From assembly GCA_051414805.1 (NCBI GenBank), contig CP166702.1:2108001-2172000 (forward strand): DNA of 64,000 nucleotides, read 5' to 3'. The notes under the pieces are model-generated. The model did no database searches, was not told where the DNA came from, and was given only the letters and a program-made list of their open reading frames with translations. Shown here piece after piece: positions 8,370 through 18,084 of this stretch. This DNA comes from Xenophilus sp003671765 (GTDB lineage: Bacteria; Pseudomonadota; Gammaproteobacteria; Burkholderiales; Burkholderiaceae_C). The position numbers were made by a program, and so were the translations under genes. The first letter of the stretch is position 1; each line of letters starts with the position of its first letter.

Positions 8370-10123
8370 GCCCCCGCCCGGCAGTTCCGGAGGGGGCTCG
8401 CACCGCAGGCGAGGCCGAAGGTGCTTCAATGAACCAGGCCGCCCGAGCTACCGTCGGACCGGCGCTGCGCACGCTGTTCGCGGGCCAGGCGCGGGCCTTC
8501 GCGCTGGGCGCCGCGCTGGCGGTGCTCACCGTCGCGATGGGCATCGGTCTGTTGGGACTGTCGGGCTGGTTCATCACCGCCACGGCGCTGGCGGGCCTGC
8601 AGGCCGCAACGGCCATCGTCTTCGATGTCTTCATGCCTTCGGCCGGGATCCGGCTGCTGGCGCTGGGACGCACCTTCTCGCGCTACGGCGAGCGCATCGT
8701 CACGCACGACGCCACGCTGGGCCTGCTGGCGCGCCTGCGCGAACAGCTGTTCCGTGGCTGGGCGCAGCGGGCACCGGCGCGCGCGCTGGCCCTGCGCCCC
8801 GCGCGGCTGCTGTTCCGCCTGACCGCCGACATCGACGCACTGGAAGCGCTCTACCTGCGGCTGCTGGTGCCGGCGCTGAGCAGCCTGGGCGCGGCGCTGC
8901 TGGCGGGCGTGCTGGTCGGCGTGCACAGCCCGTGGCTGGGTCTGGCGCTCGCGCTGTGGCTGTCGGTCACCGGATGCGCCGTCACCCTGTGGCTGGCGCG
9001 GCGGGCGGCACGGCCCTCGGCCCGGCGCGCGATCGCACTCGAAGCACTGCGTGCGCGCACCGCCGACCTCGTGGCCGGCCAGACCGAGCTGCTGATGGCC
9101 GGTCGCCTCCAGGCACAGCGGCAGGCCATCGCCGCCGCCGACGCACGCATCGCCCGCACCGACGAGCAGCTCAACCGCCTGGAAGCGCGTGCCGTCTTCA
9201 TGCAGGGCGCGGCAGGCGCAGTGACGCTGGCGGCGATGGTGCTGGCCGCCGGCTGGCTGGTCGGCGAAGTGCAGGTCGGCGCACCGGTGGCGGCGTTGTG
9301 CATCCTCGTGGCGCTGGCGGCGGGCGAGCCCTTTGCCGCGCTGCGGCGCGGTGCTCTGGAGGCGGGGCGCACTGCCCTGGCGCTGCGGCGGCTGGCGCCC
9401 GCTCTGGGCGCCACGCACGAAGACAACTCACTCGCCGCGCCGGCCGAAGGCGCCGCCGTGCGCATCGAGGCCGCCGAGGTGCGACACCCCGGCGCATCGC
9501 AGGCCGCCCTGCCTGCCCTGTCCTTGCGCATCGGCCCCGGCGAGCGCGTCGCGCTGGTCGGCCCGAGCGGTGCGGGCAAGTCCACGCTGCTGGCCCTGGT
9601 GGCCGGCGAGATCGCCGCGGCGCGCGGCAGCGTGCAGGCGCTGCCTGCCAGCTGGCTCACGCAGCGCATCGACCTGTTCGAGGACTCGTTGCGCGACAAC
9701 CTCCGCGTCGCCGCCCCCGCGGCCGACGACGCCACACTGCGCGCCGCGCTCGACGATGCCGGCCTGGGCGCCGACGTCGCCGCGCTGCGCGCACAGCTCG
9801 ACACGCCGCTGGGCGAGGGCGGCCTCGGTCTTTCGGGCGGCCAGGCCCGCCGCCTGGCGCTGGCGCGCCTCTTCCTCCATGCGCGGCCGCTGTGGCTGCT
9901 CGATGAGGCGACGGAGGCGCTCGATGCCCCCACCGCCAACGACCTGCTGGCGCGTCTGCGCGTGCGCGCCGCCGGCCACACGTTGCTGATCGCCACCCAC
10001 CTGCGCCGCGAGGCTGCGCTGGCCGACCGGCTGCTGCGCATCGACCACGGCCGGGTGGTGCAGGACCTGCGCCGTGGCACCCCCGAATTCGAGGCGGCGT
10101 TGTCCGCGCTCAGACCGGACTGA
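8366..10123 (+). CDS. cydC: Cysteine/glutathione ABC exporter subunit CydC
   Basis: Second half of the CydDC exporter; 585 residues as a membrane domain plus an ATPase domain. The N-terminus LLGLSGWFITATALAGL and the loop GRTFSRYGERIVTHDATL are strongly CydC-like. The ATPase half has Walker A GPSGAGKST, signature LSGGQ and Walker B LWLLDEATEAL, in which the family's usual P of DEP is A. ATG 8366 overlaps the cydD stop (ATGA) with GAAGGAG upstream. ATG 8429 (MNQAARATVG) is an alternative start that would drop 21 poorly conserved residues. cydA begins 33 bases after the stop. Confidence 0.93.
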   Translation: MSPRPAVPEGARTAGEAEGASMNQAARATVGPALRTLFAGQARAFALGAALAVLTVAMGIGLLGLSGWFITATALAGLQAATAIVFDVFMPSAGIRLLALGRTFSRYGERIVTHDATLGLLARLREQLFRGWAQRAPARALALRPARLLFRLTADIDALEALYLRLLVPALSSLGAALLAGVLVGVHSPWLGLALALWLSVTGCAVTLWLARRAARPSARRAIALEALRARTADLVAGQTELLMAGRLQAQRQAIAAADARIARTDEQLNRLEARAVFMQGAAGAVTLAAMVLAAGWLVGEVQVGAPVAALCILVALAAGEPFAALRRGALEAGRTALALRRLAPALGATHEDNSLAAPAEGAAVRIEAAEVRHPGASQAALPALSLRIGPGERVALVGPSGAGKSTLLALVAGEIAAARGSVQALPASWLTQRIDLFEDSLRDNLRVAAPAADDATLRAALDDAGLGADVAALRAQLDTPLGEGGLGLSGGQARRLALARLFLHARPLWLLDEATEALDAPTANDLLARLRVRAAGHTLLIATHLRREAALADRLLRIDHGRVVQDLRRGTPEFEAALSALRPD

Positions 10124-10156
10124 GAAGAGAACAGGAAAAGGAAAGGAAACCCACCC

Positions 10157-11764
10157 ATGGACCTCGACATCGTCGCGCTGTCGCGATTGCAGTTCGCACT
10201 CACGGCGCTCTATCACTTCCTCTTCGTGCCGCTCACCATCGGGCTGGCCATCGTCATCGCCATCATGGAGACGGTCTACGTGATGACCGGCCGCACCGTC
10301 TGGCGCGACATGACCAAGTTCTGGGGCGTGCTGTTCGGCATCAACTTCGCGATGGGCGTGGCCACCGGGATCGTGATGGAGTTCCAGTTCGGCATGAACT
10401 GGAGCTACTACAGCCACTATGTGGGGGACGTCTTCGGTGCGCCGCTGGCCATCGAGGGGCTGATGGCCTTCTTCCTCGAAGCCACCTTCGTCGGCCTGTT
10501 CTTCTTCGGCTGGGACCGCCTGTCGAAGGTCGGCCACCTGGTCGCGACCTGGTGCGTGGCACTGGGCTCCAACTTCTCGGCGCTGTGGATCCTCATCGCC
10601 AACGGCTGGATGCAGAACCCCGTGGGCGCGCAGTTCAACCCGCAGACCATGCGCATGGAGGTGACCGACTTCTTCGCCGTGCTGACCAACCCGGTCGCGC
10701 AGGCCAAGTTCGTCCACACCGTGTCGGCCGGCTACGTGACCGCGGCGCTCTTCGTGCTGGGCGTGTCGGCCTGGTACCTGCTCAAGGGCCGCCACGTGCA
10801 GCTCGCCAAGCGGTCGATGACGGTGGCCGCGTCCTTCGGCCTGGCCGCCGCGTTGTCGGTTGTGGTGCTGGGCGACGAGAGCGGCTACCTCTCGACCGAG
10901 CATCAGAAGATGAAGCTGGCCTCCATCGAGGCGATGTGGAAGACCGAGCCGGCGCCGGCCGCTTTCACCGCCTTCGGCTTTCCCGACCAGGCTGCACGCG
11001 AGACGCACTTCGCCGTCCACATCCCCTGGGCCATGGGGCTGATCGGCACCCGCTCGCTGACGACCGAGATTCCCGGCATCGAGGACCTGGTCAAGCGCGC
11101 CGAAGTCCACATCCGCGACGGCCTCAAGGCCTACGACGCCCTGCAGCGGATCCGTGCCGCGAAGACTGACGCCGACGTGCCGCCGCAGGCGCGCGCCGAC
11201 TTCGAGGTCAACGGCGCCATGCTGGGCTACGCGCTGCTGCTCAAGCGCTATGTCGACGATCCACGCCAGGCCACGCCCGAGCAGATCGCAAGGGCCGCCT
11301 GGGACACCGTACCGCAGGTCGCGCCGCTGTACTGGACCTTCCGCATCATGGTCGGCCTGGGCATGTTCTTCATCCTGCTGACGGCGACCTTCTTCTGGCT
11401 CTCGGCCCGCCGCCGGCTCGATGCGCATCCCTGGCTGCTGAAGGTGGCGCTGTGGTCGATCCCGCTGCCCTGGATCGCCGCCGAGTGCGGCTGGTTCGTC
11501 GCCGAGTTCGGCCGCCAGCCCTGGGTGATCGAGGGCGTGCTGCCCACCGCAGTGGCCGTGTCCAACCTGGGCGCGGGCACGCTGCTGCTGACCATCGCCG
11601 GCTTCGTGGCGATCTACACCGTGCTCTTCGTCATCGAGATGAAGCTGATGCTCAAGGCGATCCGCAAGGGCCCCGCCGAGCACCCGATGGCGCCGGTCGA
11701 GAGCTTCCGTGCCGAGGCCGATCCCGAACTCGCCGCGCGCCCCGCGCTCGCGCCCGTGCGCTGA
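10157..11764 (+). CDS. cydA: Cytochrome bd ubiquinol oxidase subunit I
   Basis: Main subunit of the quinol oxidase that works at low oxygen and carries hemes b558, b595 and d. The 535-residue protein has nine or so membrane spans. The N-terminal haem-d/b595 region reads LTALYHFLFVPLTIGLA (His20), and GWFVAEFGRQPWVIEGVLPT is the hallmark bd-I motif. The stretch between about residues 240 and 390 is long, as in the E. coli-type (long Q-loop) enzymes. It lies in the order cydD-cydC-cydA-cydB-cydX, so all parts needed for a working oxidase are made together. Confidence 0.97.
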   Translation: MDLDIVALSRLQFALTALYHFLFVPLTIGLAIVIAIMETVYVMTGRTVWRDMTKFWGVLFGINFAMGVATGIVMEFQFGMNWSYYSHYVGDVFGAPLAIEGLMAFFLEATFVGLFFFGWDRLSKVGHLVATWCVALGSNFSALWILIANGWMQNPVGAQFNPQTMRMEVTDFFAVLTNPVAQAKFVHTVSAGYVTAALFVLGVSAWYLLKGRHVQLAKRSMTVAASFGLAAALSVVVLGDESGYLSTEHQKMKLASIEAMWKTEPAPAAFTAFGFPDQAARETHFAVHIPWAMGLIGTRSLTTEIPGIEDLVKRAEVHIRDGLKAYDALQRIRAAKTDADVPPQARADFEVNGAMLGYALLLKRYVDDPRQATPEQIARAAWDTVPQVAPLYWTFRIMVGLGMFFILLTATFFWLSARRRLDAHPWLLKVALWSIPLPWIAAECGWFVAEFGRQPWVIEGVLPTAVAVSNLGAGTLLLTIAGFVAIYTVLFVIEMKLMLKAIRKGPAEHPMAPVESFRAEADPELAARPALAPVR

Positions 11765-11786
11765 GCCACCCCGAGGAATTGCAACC

Positions 11787-12941
11787 ATGATCCTTCACGA
11801 ACTCATTTCCTACGACGTGCTGCGCGTCGTCTGGTGGCTGCTGCTGGGCGTGCTGCTGGTCGGCTTCGCGGTGACCGACGGCTTCGACCTCGGCACGGGT
11901 ACGCTGCTGCCCTTCGTGGCCCGCAACGACCTGGAACGGCGGGTCGTCATCAACACCGTCGGCCCGGTGTGGGAGGGCAACCAGGTGTGGCTGATCCTGG
12001 GCGGCGGCGCGATCTTCGCGGCCTGGCCGCACATCTATGCGGTGTCCTTCTCGGGCTTCTACCTGGCGATGTTCGCCATCCTGGTCGCGCTCATCCTGCG
12101 GCCGGTCGCCTTCAAGTTCCGCAGCAAGCGCGAGGACCCGGCCTGGCGCAGCCGCTGGGACTGGGCGCTCTTCGTCGGCGGCTTCGTGCCTTCACTGATC
12201 TTCGGCGTCGCGATGGGCAACGTGCTGCAGGGCGTGCCCTTCCGCTTTTCGCCGGAGATGCACATCTTCTACGACGGCAGCTTCTTCGGCCTGCTCAATC
12301 CCTTCGCCGTGCTCTGCGGCCTGGTGTCGGTCGCGATGCTGGTGATGCACGGCGCCGCCTGGCTGGTGCTGAAGTCCGGCGGCGCGGTGGCGGCCCGGGC
12401 ACGGGCGGCAGGCATCGGCGCCGCGTTGCTGGCCGCCGCGCTCTATGTGCTGGCCGGCGTGGCGCTGTCGCTGTGGGTGCAGGGCTACCAGGTCACGAGC
12501 CCGGTGGTGAGCACGGGCCCGTCGAACCCGCTGCTCAAGACCGTCGGCCTCCAGGCGGGCGCGTGGTTCGCCAACTATGCGGCGCACCCGGCGCTGTGGG
12601 TCGTGCCGGCGCTCGGCGTCGCCGGGCCGCTGCTGGCCGCCCTCGGCCTGGCGGCGCGGCGCGAACTGCTGGCGCTGCTGGCCAGCGGCGCGGGCATCGC
12701 CGGCATCGTGCTGAGCGTGGGGGTGTCGATGTTCCCCTTCATCCTGCCCTCGTCGATCGACCCGCGCGCCAGCCTCACGGTGTGGGACTCGTCCTCGAGC
12801 CACCTCACGCTCTTCATCATGCTGGTGTGCGTGCTGATCTTCCTGCCGATCATCCTGGCCTACACGAGCTGGGTCTATGCGGTGCTGCGCGGCAAGGTCG
12901 ATCCGAGGGCGATCGAGGACGAACGCACCCACGCCTACTGA
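11787..12941 (+). CDS. cydB: Cytochrome bd ubiquinol oxidase subunit II
   Basis: Second membrane subunit of cytochrome bd, 384 residues and mostly hydrophobic. Typical features are FAVTDGFDLGTGTLLPFV near residue 30, VGPVWEGNQVWLILGGGAIF near residue 60 and the C-terminal SSSSHLTLFIMLVCVLIFLP. ATG 11787 was chosen because GAGGAA precedes it and the family starts there; the open frame runs further up inside cydA. It begins 22 bases after the cydA stop. Confidence 0.96.
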   Translation: MILHELISYDVLRVVWWLLLGVLLVGFAVTDGFDLGTGTLLPFVARNDLERRVVINTVGPVWEGNQVWLILGGGAIFAAWPHIYAVSFSGFYLAMFAILVALILRPVAFKFRSKREDPAWRSRWDWALFVGGFVPSLIFGVAMGNVLQGVPFRFSPEMHIFYDGSFFGLLNPFAVLCGLVSVAMLVMHGAAWLVLKSGGAVAARARAAGIGAALLAAALYVLAGVALSLWVQGYQVTSPVVSTGPSNPLLKTVGLQAGAWFANYAAHPALWVVPALGVAGPLLAALGLAARRELLALLASGAGIAGIVLSVGVSMFPFILPSSIDPRASLTVWDSSSSHLTLFIMLVCVLIFLPIILAYTSWVYAVLRGKVDPRAIEDERTHAY

Positions 12942-12970
12942 CCACGGCACCCATCAAGAAAGGACACCCC

Positions 12971-13093
12971 ATGTGGTATTTCGCCTGGCTCCTGGGCCTG
13001 CCCCTGGCCGCCGCCTTCGCGGTGCTCAACGCGATGTGGTTCGAGCTGATGGAGGACGACGCCATCCGCCGCGACAAGACACAGAAGCCGTGA
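12971..13093 (+). CDS. cydX: Cytochrome bd small subunit CydX
   Basis: A 40-residue single-span membrane peptide, MWYFAWLLGLPLAAAFAVLN followed by AMWFELMEDDAIRRDKTQKP. It matches the CydX/YbgT family in start, length, the conserved W and the acidic patch after the helix. CydX binds and stabilises the CydAB oxidase. It lies 29 bases after cydB with AAAGGA upstream. It is short enough to be missed by many gene callers. Confidence 0.93.
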   Translation: MWYFAWLLGLPLAAAFAVLNAMWFELMEDDAIRRDKTQKP

Positions 13094-13136
13094 AGCCCAG
13101 GTCGGCGCCGAGGCGCTGGCCGTTCGACGAGGTGGT

Positions 13137-13724
13137 TCAGCCCGTCTTCTTGCCGGCAGCCTTGCGGCCGGCGGCGCCGGTGATGCGGTCCTTCAGGCCC
13201 AGCACCTTGGTCACCGTGGCGCCCATGCCCATGAGCTTGAGCGCAGTCTCCGGGGCCAGCTTCTGCACGTCGTCGAACCAGGTCATCAACCGGTCGATCA
13301 GATCGTGCATCTCGCGCATGCGCTGCTGCGCATGGCGTTCCTCGTCGGTGTGCACCTCCTCGAGCAGCGCACCACGCAGCATCGAGAGCGTCGGCTCGAT
13401 CTCGCGCCGGCGCCGCTCCTCGGCCAGCACGCGGAAGATCTCCCACACGTCGGCCGGCGCCTCGAAGTACTCGCGCCGGTCGCCGGGCTGGTGGCGCAGC
13501 TGCACCAGCCGCCAGGCCTGCAGCTCCTTCAGGCCCATGCTTACGTTCGAGCGAGAGAAGGCGAGCAGCTCGCCGATCTCGTCGGCGTTGAGCGGCTTCT
13601 GCGAAAGGAAGAGCAGGGCGTAGATCTGCCCCACGGTGCGGTTGATGCCCCAGCGGCTGCCCATCTCGCCGAAGTGGGCGACGAACTGGCGGTTCAGGGG
13701 TGGGAGTTCGGCGGGAGAGCTCAT
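13137..13724 (-). CDS. GbsR/MarR-type transcriptional regulator next to the cyd operon
   Basis: A 195-residue winged-helix protein of the GbsR group (COG1510-like). Its helix-turn-helix covers about residues 45-80 (LNADEIGELLAFSRSNVSMG), followed by a charged helical region that probably dimerises. It is convergent with cydX, with 43 bases between the stops. The shared palindrome at cydD and at its own upstream region suggests it controls the oxidase operon and itself. GbsR is known for choline sensing in Bacillus; the signal here is unknown. An ATTGTG/CACAAT -10-like box at 13731-13736 would put transcription almost at the ATG, giving a very short or leaderless message. Confidence 0.85.
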   Translation of the reverse strand: MSSPAELPPLNRQFVAHFGEMGSRWGINRTVGQIYALLFLSQKPLNADEIGELLAFSRSNVSMGLKELQAWRLVQLRHQPGDRREYFEAPADVWEIFRVLAEERRRREIEPTLSMLRGALLEEVHTDEERHAQQRMREMHDLIDRLMTWFDDVQKLAPETALKLMGMGATVTKVLGLKDRITGAAGRKAAGKKTG

Positions 13725-13751
13725 CCCGCCATTGTGGCGCGCTGCTGAAGA

Positions 13752-13767
13752 TTCAGGAATTTCTGAA
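13752..13767. promoter_or_regulatory. Second copy of the cyd palindrome, upstream of the regulator
   Basis: TTCAGGAATTTCTGAA, with one mismatched pair, sits 28 bases before the regulator's start codon and shares TTCAGnAATTnCTGAA with the site at 6647-6662. It would overlap the -35 area of the regulator's promoter, fitting autorepression. Confidence 0.62.
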
Positions 13768-13844
13768 TTTCCTGGTTCGCTGTCGGCGACCGGCCTGCGG
13801 CGCAGCGCGTCGGCCGATGAGCGAGGCGCGATGGCGCCGCGCGC

Positions 13845-14267
13845 TCATTTCCAGGGCGTGGGCTCCGGCACCTCGGCCGCGGGCTCGACGTCGATGCTCT
13901 TGAAGTCCGCCGGCGACACGATCTCCAGGTACTCCATGTCGGGCGAGTAGTCGAAGAGGTAGTGCCGGATGCCGGGGCGCTGGTGCACCACGTCGCCAGC
14001 TTCCACCAGCGTCTCCTTGTCCTCGTACATGAAGCGGGCCCAGCCCTTGACCATGATGACGATCTGGAAGTCCGCCTCGTGGCGGTGCCAGCCCGTGCCC
14101 TTTTCGGGGGCCATGTTCGCCTTGACCAGATGCGCGATCACCTTGCCGTGCGTGGCGTCGGCGATGCCGAGGTCACGGTAGAGGAAGAAGTCGCGCAGGC
14201 CGCCGCCGACGTAGTCGGTGTCGCCAGGCTTCACATGGGAGAACTTCGTCGCCGTCCGATCCAACAT
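13845..14267 (-). CDS. Cupin-domain protein beside the paa cluster
   Basis: A 140-residue single cupin. The first cupin motif is recognisable in GTGWHRHEADFQIVIMVKGW and the second in VEAGDVVHQRPGIRH, so two to three metal-ligand histidines are kept. Such proteins may be dioxygenase-like, isomerase-like or sensors; no substrate can be named. ATG 14267 was chosen over an upstream in-frame ATG because AAGGAG is 6 bases before it. It is the last of three minus-strand genes (paaY, an EthD-like gene, this one), so it may be co-transcribed with phenylacetate genes. Confidence 0.75.
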   Translation of the reverse strand: MLDRTATKFSHVKPGDTDYVGGGLRDFFLYRDLGIADATHGKVIAHLVKANMAPEKGTGWHRHEADFQIVIMVKGWARFMYEDKETLVEAGDVVHQRPGIRHYLFDYSPDMEYLEIVSPADFKSIDVEPAAEVPEPTPWK

Positions 14268-14346
14268 GGGGCACTCCTTGGCAGTGAGGGGGATGCTGCG
14301 TCGCAGCACGCATAAAGCATTCCTGCCGGCGGTGCCCCGTCGTGGT

Positions 14347-14658
14347 TCAAACGACGACCTCGCTGATCTGCATCACCGGCGCGATGTCGGTGTAGTTGCG
14401 GATGTCGCCGTTGATCTCCTTCGCGTGCGGGCCGAAGGCGGCCTGGAAGCTCTGCACGGAGTCGCACAGGATGTGGCACATCGCCACGTAGGCGGGCGCG
14501 GATCCCGGGGCCGGGCCGCCCAGCCCCTTGTCGACCTGGTAGCCGCGGCAGGCCTCGCCCATGCGGGCCTGCACCAGCGGCATGTGCTTGTCGCGGTAGT
14601 AGTCGTGGTCGAAGCGCGCACCGTCGGTGTGCGGGTACATGACGCTGACACGGATCAT
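14347..14658 (-). CDS. EthD-family small protein
   Basis: A 103-residue ferredoxin-like-fold protein. MIRVSVMYPHTDGARFDHDY and the nearby RDKHMPLVQARMG match the EthD family, first described from a fuel-ether degradation cluster. Family members are small dimers, some of them isomerases or dehydratases in aromatic pathways. The gene has AAGGAGAC upstream and lies 36 bases after paaY. A helper role in ring-cleavage or CoA-ester metabolism is possible but not shown. Confidence 0.82.
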   Translation of the reverse strand: MIRVSVMYPHTDGARFDHDYYRDKHMPLVQARMGEACRGYQVDKGLGGPAPGSAPAYVAMCHILCDSVQSFQAAFGPHAKEINGDIRNYTDIAPVMQISEVVV

Positions 14659-14694
14659 CGGAGTCTCCTTGGGGGCTTGGGAATTCGGTGGCGC

Positions 14695-15297
14695 TCAGCC
14701 ACGCTTGGTGGCGATCAGCGGCTTCACGTCCGGCGCCTGCAGGCGTGGGCGGTCGGCCTCGACCTGCGCCAGCGGGGCCACTTCGCGCAGGCTGGCCAGG
14801 CTGCGGCGCGTGAGGTCCTGGTAGGTGAGGGTGCCCTCGTGCTTCCAGGCCATCTCCTGCTCGGTCAAGGGGCGCTTGACCTTCGCCGGCACGCCGGCCA
14901 CCAGCACCTCGGGCGGGACCTGCGTGCCGGCCGGCACGAAGGCGCAGGCGGCGACGATGGCGCGCTCGCCGATCACCGCGTCGTCCATCACCACCGCGTT
15001 CATGCCCACGAGGGCGTCGCGGCCCACGATGCAGCTGTGCAGCACCGCGCCATGGCCGATGTGGCCGTTCTCGCGCACCACCGTGTCGTGGGCCGGGAAG
15101 CCGTGCACCACGCAGGTGTCCTGCACGTTCGAGCCGGCTTCCAGCACGATGCGGCCGAAGTCGCCGCGCAGGCAGGCGGCCGGGCCGACGTAGCAGCCGG
15201 GACCCACGATGACGTCGCCGATCAGCACGGCGGTGGGATGCACATAGGCGCTCGGGTCCACCACGGGGACCACGCCTTCGATGGCGTAGCAGGGCAT
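14695..15297 (-). CDS. paaY: Phenylacetate-pathway thioesterase/hexapeptide protein PaaY
   Basis: A 200-residue left-handed beta-helix protein of the gamma-carbonic-anhydrase-like group. The hexapeptide repeats span about residues 12-160, with the zinc-ligand histidines in TCVVHGFPAHDTVVRENGHI and GHGAVLHSC. PaaY hydrolyses dead-end CoA esters (such as 2-hydroxycyclohepta-1,4,6-triene-1-formyl-CoA) made when the phenylacetate route stalls. ATG 15297 fits the family start MPCYAIEG; the open frame runs further up. It is divergent from paaG, with a 188-bp shared control region. Confidence 0.9.
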   Translation of the reverse strand: MPCYAIEGVVPVVDPSAYVHPTAVLIGDVIVGPGCYVGPAACLRGDFGRIVLEAGSNVQDTCVVHGFPAHDTVVRENGHIGHGAVLHSCIVGRDALVGMNAVVMDDAVIGERAIVAACAFVPAGTQVPPEVLVAGVPAKVKRPLTEQEMAWKHEGTLTYQDLTRRSLASLREVAPLAQVEADRPRLQAPDVKPLIATKRG

Positions 15298-15379
15298 GGG
15301 CTCAATGTCTCCTGATGCGGGCGCGCCGGCCAGCGGGTGCGGCTTTGGCGGGCCTCGGGTTTTCACGGGGAAGCATGAC

Positions 15380-15424
15380 TTGCGTCAACGCAGGCGAGGA
15401 TTCTATGATCTGCCGACCGGTCGG
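15380..15424 (+). promoter_or_regulatory. Candidate paaG promoter with TetR-type operator
   Basis: -35-like TTGCGT at 15380-15385, an 18-bp spacer and -10 TATGAT at 15404-15409. Immediately after, at 15413-15424, is the perfect 12-bp palindrome CCGACCGGTCGG. The TetR-family gene at the end of this operon (21806-22429) is the obvious candidate to bind it, as phenylacetate repressors of that family do in Burkholderia. Binding is inferred from position and symmetry only. Confidence 0.6.
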
Positions 15425-15485
15425 TCGAAAGTATTTTCTTCGACAGGACCGCGGTGTAGACCTCATAAGAGACCCGGAGACTCCC

Positions 15486-16283
15486 ATGTCCGATGCCCTG
15501 GTGCTGCAGAGCACGAACGGCCCCGTGCGCACGCTGACGCTGAACCGCCCGTCGGCGCTCAACAGCTTCACGCAGGCCATGCACGGCGAGCTGATGGCCG
15601 CGCTCGAGGCGGCCGCTGCCGACCCGCAGGTGCGCGCGCTGGTGCTGACCGGCGCCGGCCGCGGCTTCTGTGCCGGGCAGGACCTGGCCGATCCGGCCGT
15701 GGCGCCGGAGCCGGGCGGCGCACCCAAGGACCTGGGTGACACGGTGGCCCGCTTCTACCGGCCGCTGGTGCTGCGCCTCAAGAGCTTCCCGGTGCCGGTG
15801 GTGGCCGCGGTCAATGGCGTGGCGGCCGGCGCCGGTGCCAATCTGGCGCTGTGCTGCGACCTCGTCCTTGCCGGTCGTTCGGCCAGCTTCATCCAGGCCT
15901 TTGCCAAGATCGGGCTGGTGCCCGACACCGCCGGCACCTGGCTGCTGCCGCGGCTCGTCGGCCGCGCGCGGGCGCTGGGCCTGGCGATGCTGGGCGACAA
16001 GCTGCCGGCCGAGGAGGCCGAACGCATCGGCCTGATCTGGCGCTGCGTGGACGATGCGGCCCTGGCCGACGAGGCCGTCGCGCTGGCCACCCGCCTGGCC
16101 GCCATGCCGGTGGCGGCGTTGGCCGCGACGCGCGCGGCGCTCGACGCCGGCCCGTCCCTCTCGCTGGAGGACGCGCTGGACGAAGAGGCGCGCCTGCAGA
16201 GCCGGCTGGGCCGCGCCCACGACTACCAGGAAGGCGTGGCCGCCTTCGCTGCACGTCGCGCCCCTGTGTTCGAGGACCGTTGA
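15486..16283 (+). CDS. paaG: Ring-1,2-epoxyphenylacetyl-CoA isomerase (oxepin-CoA forming)
   Basis: A 265-residue crotonase-fold enzyme that isomerises 1,2-epoxyphenylacetyl-CoA to oxepin-CoA. The oxyanion-hole segments are GRGFCAGQDLADP near residue 62 and VAAGAGANLALCCDLVLAG near residue 115; FAKIGLVPDTAGTWLLPRLV near residue 140 is typical of PaaG. It is the first gene of the plus-strand run and lies behind the TetR-type operator. The next gene, paaI, starts 3 bases after its stop. A plain enoyl-CoA hydratase is the alternative, but context favours PaaG. Confidence 0.9.
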   Translation: MSDALVLQSTNGPVRTLTLNRPSALNSFTQAMHGELMAALEAAAADPQVRALVLTGAGRGFCAGQDLADPAVAPEPGGAPKDLGDTVARFYRPLVLRLKSFPVPVVAAVNGVAAGAGANLALCCDLVLAGRSASFIQAFAKIGLVPDTAGTWLLPRLVGRARALGLAMLGDKLPAEEAERIGLIWRCVDDAALADEAVALATRLAAMPVAALAATRAALDAGPSLSLEDALDEEARLQSRLGRAHDYQEGVAAFAARRAPVFEDR

Positions 16284-16286
16284 GCC

Positions 16287-16724
16287 ATGAGCGATACCAC
16301 CGCGCAGCAGATCGCCGAGCACGTGCGCCGCGGCATGTTCGCCAACGACCGGGCGCTGCAGGCGCTGGGCATCGCCGTGACCGAGATCGCGCCGGGGCGG
16401 GCGACCGCCACCATGGCGGTGCGCGAGGACATGCTCAACGGCCACGACATCTGCCATGGCGGCCTGATCTCGACACTGGCCGATTCGGCCTTCGCCTATG
16501 CCTGCAATTCCTACGACGAGCTCACCGTGGCCTCGGGCTTCAGCGTCGACTTCGTGGCACCGGGCCGCCTGGGCGACGTGCTGGCGGCCCGCTGCGCCGA
16601 GGTGTCGCGCGCGGGGCGCACCGGCGTTTACGACGTCGAGGTGACGAACCAGAAAGGCGAGCGCGTCGCGATCTTCCGCGGCCGCTCGTACACGGCCAGG
16701 GGCCGCCCGGCCGTGCCGCGCTGA
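16287..16724 (+). CDS. paaI: Hydroxyphenylacetyl-CoA thioesterase PaaI
   Basis: A 145-residue hotdog-fold thioesterase of the PaaI group. It hydrolyses aryl-acetyl-CoA esters and so relieves CoA trapping in the phenylacetate route. The active-site region reads NGHDICHGGLISTLADSAFA, with the catalytic Asp in TLAD, and the C-terminal strand reads IFRGRSYTARGR. Three bases separate it from paaG and 25 from paaK, so it is part of the same operon. Confidence 0.92.
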   Translation: MSDTTAQQIAEHVRRGMFANDRALQALGIAVTEIAPGRATATMAVREDMLNGHDICHGGLISTLADSAFAYACNSYDELTVASGFSVDFVAPGRLGDVLAARCAEVSRAGRTGVYDVEVTNQKGERVAIFRGRSYTARGRPAVPR

Positions 16725-16749
16725 AACCGAGAGATCAAGGAGACACCCC

Positions 16750-18066
<1,317 letters not shown>

Positions 18067-18084
18067 ACCTTCAAGGAGCAGACG

